This document shows positions 37,006 through 44,240 of a stretch of DNA of 64,000 nucleotides, one piece after another. The stretch's first letter is position 1, and every line of letters begins with the position of its first letter. The notes under the pieces are model-generated. The model saw only the letters and a program-made list of their open reading frames with translations. It searched no databases and was not told where the DNA came from. A program made the translations under genes and the position numbers. Source of the DNA: Clostridium intestinale DSM 6191 (GTDB lineage: Bacteria; Bacillota; Clostridia; Clostridiales; Clostridiaceae); the NCBI RefSeq assembly GCF_900130055.1, contig NZ_FQXU01000006.1, positions 302,851-366,850 on the forward strand, written 5' to 3'.

Positions 37006-37842
37006 ATGTTGCTAGATGAGAAATTAGAATTACTTAAAGATATAATTAGGAAAAAAGGAAGTGCAGCAGTAGCTTTTTCAGGTGGAGTTGATAGCACATT
37101 TCTTATAAGGGTGGCTAAAGAAGTTTTAGGGGATAAGCTTATAGCAGTTACAGCTACATCATCAACATATCCAGAAAGAGAACTTAATGAGGCGATTAAG
37201 TATGCAAAAGATTTTGGGGTTAAACATATAATTATTTCTTCAGAGGAGCTTGATATAGAGGGATTTGCGAGTAATCCTAAAAATAGATGTTATTACTGTA
37301 AAAAAGAGCTTTTTACCAAAGTTAAAGAGGTCGCTTTAGAAAATGGGGTTGAATATGTTTTTGATGGCTCTAATTTAGATGATAATGGGGATTATAGACC
37401 AGGAATGTTGGCAGCAAAAGAATTATTAGTAGCTAGTCCATTAAAAGAAGCTGGATTAACCAAAAAAGATATTAGAGATTTATCAAAAGAATATGGACTT
37501 GCAACTTGGAACAAGCCTGCTTTTGCTTGTTTATCATCAAGATTTCCCTACGGAAATAAGATAACCTTACCTAAACTAAAAATGATAGATCAAGCGGAAC
37601 AATTTCTACTTGATATGGGAATAAGACAGGTTAGAGTAAGACATCATGGGGAAATAGCCAGGATTGAAGTTGCACCAGAAGAGAGAGAAAAGTTCTTTAA
37701 TATAGAATTTATGGACAAGATATCGTCTAAGTTTAAAGAAATAGGTTTTATATATACCACATTAGATATAGCTGGGTATAGAACTGGAAGTATGAATGAA
37801 GTTTTAAAGGAAGAAGAGAAGATAAAATTTAAGATAAATTAG
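37006..37842 (+). CDS. larE: LarE, sulfur transferase of nickel-pincer cofactor synthesis
   Basis: 278 residues. The ATP-pyrophosphatase PP-loop AFSGGVDST is at residues 23-31. Cys175 in PAFACLSSRFPYG is the sulfur-donor position of the family. In addition Cys95 and Cys98 form CYYC. LarE proteins with this extra pair are thought to hold a [4Fe-4S] cluster and work catalytically rather than sacrificing their own Cys; here that is inference from the three Cys. It converts the two carboxylates to thiocarboxylates. Last gene of the nik-lar run; AGGAGG site and terminator follow the pattern. Confidence 0.95.
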   Translation: MLLDEKLELLKDIIRKKGSAAVAFSGGVDSTFLIRVAKEVLGDKLIAVTATSSTYPERELNEAIKYAKDFGVKHIIISSEELDIEGFASNPKNRCYYCKKELFTKVKEVALENGVEYVFDGSNLDDNGDYRPGMLAAKELLVASPLKEAGLTKKDIRDLSKEYGLATWNKPAFACLSSRFPYGNKITLPKLKMIDQAEQFLLDMGIRQVRVRHHGEIARIEVAPEEREKFFNIEFMDKISSKFKEIGFIYTTLDIAGYRTGSMNEVLKEEEKIKFKIN

Positions 37843-37882
37843 GTTTATTTTTACCAACAATATACTCATTGTAATTATAGAG

Positions 37883-37922
37883 CTCAGAAGTTATATTATA
37901 TTTAGCTTCTGAGTTTCTTATT
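37883..37922 (+). terminator. Terminator of the nik-lar run
   Basis: CTCAGAAG (37883-37890) pairs with CTTCTGAG (37906-37913), followed by TTTCTTATTT. Confidence 0.75.
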
Positions 37923-37923
37923 T

Positions 37924-37993
37924 CGACAAGCGTTTTCCTGTATTTTTTATATAATATGATATAAATACAGGAAAAATATATCATAATTTGTCG
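37924..37993. repeat. Nested inverted repeats upstream of agrD
   Basis: Inner arms TTTTCCTGTATTT (37933-37945) and AAATACAGGAAAA (37963-37975) are perfect over 13 bases. Outer arms CGACAA (37924-37929) and TTGTCG (37988-37993) flank them. The outer end is followed by T6. It lies 40-60 bases before a TATAAT (38035-38040) that probably starts agrD transcription. Operator or terminator of larE are both possible. Confidence 0.55.
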
Positions 37994-38087
37994 TTTTTTG
38001 AGTTAAATGTATTTAAAAAAATGAATAATCCATGTATAATAAAAGTTGGACAACCAATTAATAAATTAATAGGGAGAGGTGTTTTTT

Positions 38088-38219
38088 ATGAAAAAATTAT
38101 TTCAATTCCTTGGAACAGTTTGTTTAAGCTTAGCTGCAATAATTACTATTGTAGGTCCGGTATCTATGAGTGGTACAGCAGTAGAAGAAATGCCTGAGTC
38201 AATGAAAAACCAAAGATAA
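38088..38219 (+). CDS. agrD: AgrD-type autoinducer peptide precursor, cysteine-less (serine) core
   Basis: 43 residues from the ATG at 38088 with GGGAGAGG upstream. The layout is that of AgrD: an amphipathic, Lys-starting N-terminus (MKKLFQFLGTVC), a hydrophobic helix (LSLAAIITIVG), a short core, and an acidic tail EEMPESMKNQR matching the E-x-P-E-S-x-K pattern of clostridial AgrD tails. Where others have the ring Cys there is no Cys; Ser26 and Ser28 lie in PVSMSGTAV. A serine lactone (Ser28-Val32 or Ser26-Thr30) is therefore inferred. It is overlooked because it is very short. agrC-like and agrB genes follow. Confidence 0.85.
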   Translation: MKKLFQFLGTVCLSLAAIITIVGPVSMSGTAVEEMPESMKNQR

Positions 38220-38236
38220 CCTTTCATGTCCCAAAT

Positions 38237-38257
38237 TGGAGGTGTGTCCCACCTCCA
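38237..38257 (+). other. Hairpin between agrD and the AgrC-like gene
   Basis: TGGAGGTG (38237-38244) pairs with CACCTCCA (38250-38257). With no T-run it is more likely an mRNA stabiliser or processing point giving excess agrD transcript than a terminator. Confidence 0.55.
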
Positions 38258-38293
38258 GATTTAAAAATCCCCCTAAATAAAAGGAGATAATAA

Positions 38294-39565
38294 ATGTTAG
38301 CTAATGTATTTGATACAATAACCACAGTTTTTCAAGCCATATTATTTATTTGGATAACAAATAATATAGCCTATAGTTATAATAAGATTTCAAAGAAAAA
38401 GTCTTATGTTGCTATAGCACTTGTATTTACAGAGATTTTTATTCTTACTCATGCTGGGAGCAATATATCCATTTCAAATTTGTTAATGGTAGCAGGTGCA
38501 ATAATAATAATTGGAGTATTTTTTAGAAAGTCTCTAATAGACACTTTTTTAGGTTTTGGTGTTGCTTATGCCATAATAGCAATGTCGTCATATTTTGTAT
38601 TTACAATTTATAAGAGTATACTTATTAATTTGGATTTTGGATTTTCTGAGCAACTCCAATTAGTTTTATACATATATATTCCTGTTTGGATAATATTTTT
38701 CATTATATATAAAGTAAAAAAGTATGTTTTTAATGCAATTATAGCTCTAAAGAACACTAGGAATTTACTTGGTTTTGTATTTATTATTGATTATTTTATA
38801 GTTTTTCTAGATATTGTTCGCATGGATTGGACTAATGAACCAGTAGGTTTAATGATAAAAGCTATTATGTACTTATTTGCATTTATAAGTTTAATATTTA
38901 CAATAATATATTTTGCTAAAATAAATGATAAATCAAAAGAAGTTGAGATGCTTAATAAGGCATTAAATGAAAAAATAATAGAACTTAAAAAAATAAAACA
39001 TGATTATGGTAGTGAGATAAGTGGTCTTTATGGACTATATCAATTAGGTAAATATGATAGAGTAGGACTTTTATTAAAAAGCATTGTAGAGAGATATCAA
39101 AATTTAAATGATGCAGTAAGTGTGAGTGGACAAACAACACCATTAGTTGCTTCAGTATTACATCCAGCTTCATCTGCTGGTATAAATGTTATAGCTTTTG
39201 ATAGTGCAGAATATGAAAATATATCAATATCAGATAATGATTTATTAAAACTTTTATCTAATATTGTTAAAAATTCTATGGATATACTTAAGGACATAGA
39301 TAATCCTATAATAAAACTAAAAAGTTATAATGGGCATAATGGAGTTAGTATAGCTATATCCAATAATGGACCTAAAATACCAGATGAAATAAAAGAAAAA
39401 ATGTTTAACTCTGGATTTACCACAAAAGATAACCAAAATGGTGATAGGGGATATGGTCTTAGCATAGTAAAGGATATAATTAATAGTTGTAATGGGGAAA
39501 TATCTATTCAAAGCGATAAAGAGTGGACAACCTTTAGCTTTTTGATTCCAAATAAGGTAGTATAA
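38294..39565 (+). CDS. AgrC-like sensor histidine kinase (GHKL family)
   Basis: 423 residues. The N-terminal ~210 residues hold about six membrane spans. A dimerisation helix follows with the phosphoacceptor His236 in IKHDYGSEI, close to the HD-Y motif of AgrC-type (HPK10) kinases, and a C-terminal GHKL ATPase domain (NIVKNSMDIL, NNGPKIPDEI, GDRGYGLSIVKDI). It most likely senses the peptide made by AgrD/AgrB. It lies between agrD and agrB, an unusual order. No AgrA-type response regulator with a receiver domain is adjacent. AAAGGAG precedes the ATG. Confidence 0.88.
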   Translation: MLANVFDTITTVFQAILFIWITNNIAYSYNKISKKKSYVAIALVFTEIFILTHAGSNISISNLLMVAGAIIIIGVFFRKSLIDTFLGFGVAYAIIAMSSYFVFTIYKSILINLDFGFSEQLQLVLYIYIPVWIIFFIIYKVKKYVFNAIIALKNTRNLLGFVFIIDYFIVFLDIVRMDWTNEPVGLMIKAIMYLFAFISLIFTIIYFAKINDKSKEVEMLNKALNEKIIELKKIKHDYGSEISGLYGLYQLGKYDRVGLLLKSIVERYQNLNDAVSVSGQTTPLVASVLHPASSAGINVIAFDSAEYENISISDNDLLKLLSNIVKNSMDILKDIDNPIIKLKSYNGHNGVSIAISNNGPKIPDEIKEKMFNSGFTTKDNQNGDRGYGLSIVKDIINSCNGEISIQSDKEWTTFSFLIPNKVV

Positions 39566-39601
39566 TAAGGATTTAGTAAATATTTTGGGAGGTAATGATA
39601 T

Positions 39602-40162
39602 ATGAGGAAGCTTATATCTATTACTGCACAGTACATATCTAAAGTAAATAATTATACTAAAGATCAAGAGCAACAGGTAGAATATGCTTTAAAAGTTTTT
39701 GTTTTTGAAGCCTTAAAAACCATTGGAACCTTTGCTATATTCTGGTTAATAGGTAAACCTATATATGCCTTAGTTGCTATAATAACCATGATAACTACAA
39801 AACCATTTATAGGCGGATATCATGAAGATAGCCAGATAAAATGTTTTTTTAGCACTGTATTTATAATAGGAAGCGTAATCTACCTAAGTTACAATGTAGA
39901 TATTAATCTCTTGGGCAAACTAATATTAGGGATAGTATCTTTATATTGTATATGGAATCAAGCACCTATAGTGAATTCAGCTATGCCAATAACTAGAGAA
40001 GATTTATTAATTAAAAATAGGAATATTGGAATTATATTAAGTTCAGTATTTATAATAATAGCACTTATATTTTATAGATTAGAAGTAGTGAGCAATACTA
40101 TTACCTGGATGATGATTTTTCAAGCACTTCTAATGTTTAATAAAAGAAAATCTAATCAATAG
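39602..40162 (+). CDS. agrB: AgrB, autoinducer peptide-processing membrane protease
   Basis: 186 residues with four to six membrane spans. The catalytic pair is His74 (GGYHEDS) and Cys81 (IKCFF), seven residues apart as in S. aureus AgrB His77/Cys84. TTKPFIGGYHEDS is the family hallmark. AgrB removes the AgrD tail and closes the ring. GGGAGG lies upstream of the ATG. It ends the D-C-B cluster. Confidence 0.92.
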   Translation: MRKLISITAQYISKVNNYTKDQEQQVEYALKVFVFEALKTIGTFAIFWLIGKPIYALVAIITMITTKPFIGGYHEDSQIKCFFSTVFIIGSVIYLSYNVDINLLGKLILGIVSLYCIWNQAPIVNSAMPITREDLLIKNRNIGIILSSVFIIIALIFYRLEVVSNTITWMMIFQALLMFNKRKSNQ

Positions 40163-40290
40163 AATTTATTAAGACTTATCTAAGTAAAAGGTAAGTCTTT
40201 TATTTTATTTAGGCGATACCATATATAGATAATAAATGAATATTGTGGTAGTATTAATTAGTAAGAGTAGATAGATAAAAAGGGGAAGAC

Positions 40291-41787
40291 ATGAGAGAAG
40301 AAGTTTATTATATGTTGCACTTAAGAGATTACATAGTAATTAAAGTAACTAATGAGTTTTTAGATTTAATTCAATACTTAAGAGAAGATATAGTTAATAA
40401 ACATATATCAGAAGTTTTGAGCCTTTTAAAAGCTACTTTTGATATAAAAGAAATAGAGAAAGAAAAAAATTACTTTATATTTACAAAAGATTATGAAGCA
40501 ATAGAAGTTAATATAGAATTAGAAGATAACTTGATTATGTTTAAAGTAAATAAAGGAACTAAATTAAAAGATAAGTTTTTATTTTTTGAGGAATTATATA
40601 ATGAAAACAGACTAGGTATGGCTATTTTTTCAGTTCCAGATATTAGATTACTTAAAGCTAATCAAACTTATCTAGATTTTTTTGATACCCCTTTTGATAT
40701 AAGAGAAAATACATATGGAAGAAAAATACATGAGTTTGTAACTGGATGGAAAGGAAGCCCTTCAGAGCAACTATGGAGAGAAGTATTATCCCAAAAGAAA
40801 ATAGTCCATGTAGATGAATATGCATATGACAATTTCAAAAGAGGAAGAACTTTTTGGAAGGGAACGCTTATACCTATACATGAAGATGGAGAAATGAAAT
40901 ATGTAGCAGAGATGACAGAAGAAATAACTGAAAGATACTTAACTGAGATGTTGATTGAGGAACAATCCCATATAGTATTAGAGGAAAATGATGAATTAGA
41001 GAGGACTTTAAGTAATCAAGAAAAGTTCTTTTCCTTTATATCACATGAGTTTAAAACTCCTCTTACAGTTACAATGTCAGCTGTACAAGCTATAGAATTA
41101 ATCTGTAAAAATGAGTTAAGTGATATTGCAAAGAAGTATATCAAAAAGATATATCAAAGCTCACTACAACAAGTGAGATTGGTTAATAACTTACTTGATA
41201 TAACAAGAGCAGATGCTGGATATCTAAAAGTAAATAAAAAAAATATGGACATTGTAAGGATGACTAAGCTAATTATAAAATCTATTTTAGTATATGCAAA
41301 TGAGAAGAATGTGAACATAGAGTGTAGCTCATCTTCAAAGGAAATATATCTAGGAATAGATGATGAAAAATACGAAAGAATATTACTAAATTTATTATCT
41401 AATGCTATAAAGTTTTCACCTATTAAAGGGAATATATATGTGGACATAGAAGAAAATGATGGACTAGTATCTATTACTGTGAAGGATGAGGGCCCTGGGA
41501 TACCAGAAGATAAACAAAAAGTGATTTTTGAAAGATTTGGACAAGTTAATAATAGCCTTACAAGAGAATCAGAAGGTACAGGAATAGGTCTATATATAGT
41601 TAATCTTCTAGTGAATGCACTAAGTGGAGAGATAAAATTAGAAAGTAAGATTGGTCAAGGAAGTGCGTTTAAAGTTATACTACCTATAGAAATAGTAGAG
41701 GAAGAAGATATCCTTAAAGGTAATTTAATGGATGATGGTTTAGTTAGGACTGTTAATGTAGAATTTTCAAATGTATATTTTGATTAA
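40291..41787 (+). CDS. Orphan PAS sensor histidine kinase
   Basis: 498 residues, no membrane span, so cytosolic. There is a weakly conserved N-terminal region (1-95), a PAS domain (~96-215, with LLKANQTYLDFFD), and a HisKA helix with His252 in FISHEFKTPLTV. The HATPase domain has the N box (LLNLLSNAIKFSP), G1 (KDEGPGIPED) and G2 (EGTGIGLYIV). No response regulator is adjacent. In clostridia, orphan kinases of this type are known to phosphorylate Spo0A directly; that role here is inference. It has its own ribosome site (GGGGAAG) and terminator, just after the agr cluster. Confidence 0.9.
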   Translation: MREEVYYMLHLRDYIVIKVTNEFLDLIQYLREDIVNKHISEVLSLLKATFDIKEIEKEKNYFIFTKDYEAIEVNIELEDNLIMFKVNKGTKLKDKFLFFEELYNENRLGMAIFSVPDIRLLKANQTYLDFFDTPFDIRENTYGRKIHEFVTGWKGSPSEQLWREVLSQKKIVHVDEYAYDNFKRGRTFWKGTLIPIHEDGEMKYVAEMTEEITERYLTEMLIEEQSHIVLEENDELERTLSNQEKFFSFISHEFKTPLTVTMSAVQAIELICKNELSDIAKKYIKKIYQSSLQQVRLVNNLLDITRADAGYLKVNKKNMDIVRMTKLIIKSILVYANEKNVNIECSSSSKEIYLGIDDEKYERILLNLLSNAIKFSPIKGNIYVDIEENDGLVSITVKDEGPGIPEDKQKVIFERFGQVNNSLTRESEGTGIGLYIVNLLVNALSGEIKLESKIGQGSAFKVILPIEIVEEEDILKGNLMDDGLVRTVNVEFSNVYFD

Positions 41788-41790
41788 TAA

Positions 41791-41846
41791 AAAAGAAGTT
41801 ACCACAAAGCTAAAGTTAATTTGGTTTTGTAGTGACTTCTTTTAAT
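41791..41846 (+). terminator. Terminator after the orphan kinase
   Basis: AAAAGAAGTTACCACAAA (41791-41808) pairs with TTTGTAGTGACTTCTTTT (~41825-41843), mismatched at two positions. Confidence 0.75.
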
Positions 41847-41973
41847 TTTATCTGATCTTTGCACTTAATTGATGCCATGTATATATGATTTTCTACCATC
41901 TATATATTAATTGTAGTTAAAGTAAAAAATATATTTTATACTTACCATAGAAGGAGAGAAAGGGGCGTAAATT

Positions 41974-42420
41974 ATGAGTTTAAAGTTAGAAATTAAAATA
42001 GAACCAGATCTTAAGGAAAGTAAAATAGTGATTTTTACAAGTGAAGTCACTGAAGAGATCAAAGAAATTATTAATAAGATAAATAAAACCCAAGGTAAAG
42101 TTTTTAAAGGAATTAAAGATGAAAAGATATATTTAGTGAATCCTAATGAAGTTTATTATTTTTACGCTGAGAACCAAAAAGTATTAGCAAAGATTGAGAA
42201 ATATTCACTGCAGATAAAATCCAAGTTATATGAACTTGAAGAACAATTAGAAGGAACAAACTTTATAAGAATATCTAATTCAGTAATAGCAAATATAGAT
42301 AAGATAAAAAATTTAGAGATGTCTTTCAATGGAACCTTATGTATAAGATTTATGAACGGTGATGTGGAGTATTCATCTCGAAGATACGTAAAAAAAATCA
42401 AAGAATATTTAGGACTATAG
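41974..42420 (+). CDS. LytTR DNA-binding regulator without receiver domain
   Basis: 148 residues. The C-terminal ~95 residues form a LytTR domain: IYLVNPNEVYYFYAENQKV, then FIRISNSVIANIDKI and the strand-turn motif YSSRRYVKKIKEYL. The first ~45 residues lack phosphoacceptor motifs. This class (LytTR next to DUF3021) forms LytTR regulatory systems in which the membrane partner inhibits the regulator. A GGAGAG ribosome site lies upstream; the partner gene starts 15 bases later. Confidence 0.92.
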   Translation: MSLKLEIKIEPDLKESKIVIFTSEVTEEIKEIINKINKTQGKVFKGIKDEKIYLVNPNEVYYFYAENQKVLAKIEKYSLQIKSKLYELEEQLEGTNFIRISNSVIANIDKIKNLEMSFNGTLCIRFMNGDVEYSSRRYVKKIKEYLGL

Positions 42421-42435
42421 GGAGGAGAGATTTAT

Positions 42436-42870
42436 ATGAGTTTAAAAAATCTAAAAGAAATGTTAGCAAGAGGAATTCAGGGAAGTGTCATAGGAATTTT
42501 TATTATTCATACCATCGGAGTTATTATGATGTTGTTAAATGGAGAAACAGCCACTTTTACTAGTGATTTTTTAATCACACAGTATATTTCCTCAGCCATA
42601 GTTGGATTTGCTTTTGGCGCTCTTAACATGTTATTTCAATCAAATAGATTAAGTATGTTAACAGCAACTATAATTCACTGTATGGGAGTTGCTATTGTTT
42701 ATTTCCCTTGTGCAATTAAAGCTAGGTGGTTTGTTGATGATATTAATAGTATTATATCCACTTCTATAATTTTCATAGGAATGTATTTTATAATATGGAT
42801 TTTTTGTTATATTCAAATGAAGATATATATTAAAAATATTAACTTAAAGTTAGATAGTAGGAGGAAGTGA
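42436..42870 (+). CDS. DUF3021 membrane protein, partner of the LytTR regulator
   Basis: 144 residues with four membrane spans (~17-34, 44-65, 72-92, 103-130). DUF3021 hallmarks are RGIQGSVIGIFIIHT at the start and the polar ends of the helices. Members are membrane inhibitors of the LytTR regulator encoded upstream. The stop overlaps the start of the next gene by four bases (ATGA). Confidence 0.9.
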   Translation: MSLKNLKEMLARGIQGSVIGIFIIHTIGVIMMLLNGETATFTSDFLITQYISSAIVGFAFGALNMLFQSNRLSMLTATIIHCMGVAIVYFPCAIKARWFVDDINSIISTSIIFIGMYFIIWIFCYIQMKIYIKNINLKLDSRRK

Positions 42871-43604
42871 TGGTGAAAAGGCAAAAAATAAGAAAAACAA
42901 TGATATTAATGTCCTTTTTATTATTCCCTATAACTCTGTATTATTTTTCACCTTATCTAATTGTTATGGGAGCTTCAGAAGGAATAATTACAGGAAGTGC
43001 TGTAGTGTTTATACTAATGTTTATATTCTCATTATTATTTGGAAGAGGTTTCTGCGGATGGCTTTGTCCAGCTGGCGGTCTTCAAGAATGTTGTTCAATG
43101 GTAGTAGATAAAAAGGCAAAGGGAGGTGTATTGAATTGGATAAAGTTCTTTATCTGGGTTCCTTGGATAGCTTCGATAATTAGCATGTTTTTCTTAGCTG
43201 GGGGAATAAAAAGAACTGACTTCTTTTATCAAACTCAGTATGGCATATCAACAATAAGTATACAAGCTTATGTAGTATATTATGGTGTAATAGCATTAGT
43301 TACTATATTAGCATTAACTTTAGGTAGACGCAGTTTTTGTCACTATGTTTGCTGGATGGCTCCATTTATGATTATAGGAACTAAGATAAAGAATATCTTT
43401 AAATATCCATCACTTCATTTAGAAGGAGAAAAGGATAAATGCATAAGCTGTAGTATTTGCAACAAAAAATGCCCTATGAGTTTAGATGTAAACTCAATGG
43501 TTAAGAAAGAAAAAATGCACAACCTAGAGTGTATATTATGTGGGGAATGTGTAGACTCTTGCCCTAAGAAAGCCATTAAAATAACTTTTAGTACTGATAA
43601 ATAA
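42867..43604 (+). CDS. NapH/polyferredoxin-like membrane [4Fe-4S] protein
   Basis: 245 residues. Membrane spans lie near 10-30, 35-55, 88-108 and 125-150. The NapH/NosR-type motif pair is GRGFCGWLCPAGGLQECC (~66-83) and GRRSFCHYVCWMAP (~152-165). Two C-terminal [4Fe-4S] motifs follow: CISCSICNKKCPMSL and CILCGECVDSCPKKA. It probably moves electrons to or from a membrane partner; the reaction is unknown. It is translationally coupled to the LytTR/DUF3021 pair, so its expression may be under LytTR control. Confidence 0.88.
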   Translation: MMVKRQKIRKTMILMSFLLFPITLYYFSPYLIVMGASEGIITGSAVVFILMFIFSLLFGRGFCGWLCPAGGLQECCSMVVDKKAKGGVLNWIKFFIWVPWIASIISMFFLAGGIKRTDFFYQTQYGISTISIQAYVVYYGVIALVTILALTLGRRSFCHYVCWMAPFMIIGTKIKNIFKYPSLHLEGEKDKCISCSICNKKCPMSLDVNSMVKKEKMHNLECILCGECVDSCPKKAIKITFSTDK

Positions 43605-43608
43605 ATCT

Positions 43609-43634
43609 AATAAAGCCTCTTTAGGGGCTTTATT
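43609..43634 (+). terminator. Terminator after the Fe-S membrane protein gene
   Basis: AATAAAGCC (43609-43617) pairs with GGCTTTATT (43626-43634). Confidence 0.75.
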
Positions 43635-43640
43635 GGATTT

Positions 43641-43675
43641 ATTTTAACTATTTTAACTATTTTAACTATTTTAAA
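43641..43675. repeat. Tandem 9-base repeat
   Basis: Nearly four copies of ATTTTAACT in the 636-base gap before proS. Confidence 0.85.
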
Positions 43676-43726
43676 TGCATAGATAATTAGGTAATTACTT
43701 AATTACTTAATTATCTATGCATTTAA
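43671..43726. repeat. Long near-perfect palindrome
   Basis: TTAAATGCATAGATAATTA (43671-43689) is the exact reverse complement of 43708-43726. The pairing continues inward almost to the centre with one G-T, giving about 27 pairs around a 2-base centre (43698-43699). Confidence 0.9.
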
Positions 43727-43748
43727 GTATCACCGTATACCCATATCT

Positions 43749-43784
43749 AAGTATCTAAGTACCTAATTACTTAATTAGATACTT
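43749..43784. repeat. Second inverted repeat in the same gap
   Basis: AAGTATCTAA (43749-43758) and TTAGATACTT (43775-43784). The region 43685-43800 also reuses TAATTACTTAATTA and AGGTAATTA words, so it looks built by local duplication and inversion. Confidence 0.75.
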
Positions 43785-43934
43785 ATTTAATTAGGTAATT
43801 ATTAATGGGAGAGATATTTAGAAAAGTCTTTCTTTAGAAGAGTTGCTGTTCTTGTAGGATAAAATAATAATACCTATCTAAACAGGTTAATTGACTACGC
43901 TTTGAATCTATAGTAAGATTAAGGTGAATACAAA

Positions 43935-44215
43935 AGGCCATGATGAGAAATAGTAAGTATCTTGGATTTATCAGAGAGAAGGCATTGGTGCGAGCCTTTA
44001 ATGAACAGATACCCAACCAATCTTTGAGCTGTGTGCTGAACGGAAAAAGATATCTTTTTTCAGTAAGTTCCACCGGGTTCTCCCGTAACAGAGATAAAGT
44101 ATCAGATAATTATCTTGTACTTAATGAGAACGGATTTATTCCGTATTTAGGTGGTACCGTGGACTTGGTTATAGTTCGCCCTAGATTGATTTTTCAATCT
44201 AGGGCTTTTTTGTTC
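43935..44215 (+). promoter_or_regulatory. T-box leader of proS (tRNA-Pro responsive)
   Basis: Stem I elements are present: the AGTAAG region (~43951), CAGAGAGAAGG (~43973), and GGTGCGAGCC (~43987). The specifier loop region ACCCAACCAATCTTTGAGC aligns with the known spacing before UUGAGC, giving CCA (44017-44019), a proline codon. The T-box core AGGTGGTACCGTGG lies at 44149-44162. The terminator GCCCTAGATTGA/TCAATCTAGGGC with T7 is at 44178-44212. Uncharged tRNA-Pro is expected to prevent termination and raise ProS. Confidence 0.95.
44178..44212 (+). terminator. T-box terminator
   Basis: GCCCTAGATTGA (44178-44189) pairs perfectly with TCAATCTAGGGC (44194-44205), then T7. It competes with the T-box antiterminator. 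Confidence 0.93.
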
Positions 44216-44240
44216 TTTAAATAAAAAGGGAGGTATTAAT

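Noticed and set aside
37988-38197. A 69-residue frame overlapping agrD
   Set aside because: It lacks a ribosome site, has random composition, and covers the promoter TATAAT and the agrD gene in a different frame.
43940-44224. A 94-residue frame ahead of proS
   Set aside because: It lies wholly within the T-box leader; the sequence conservation is explained by the RNA.
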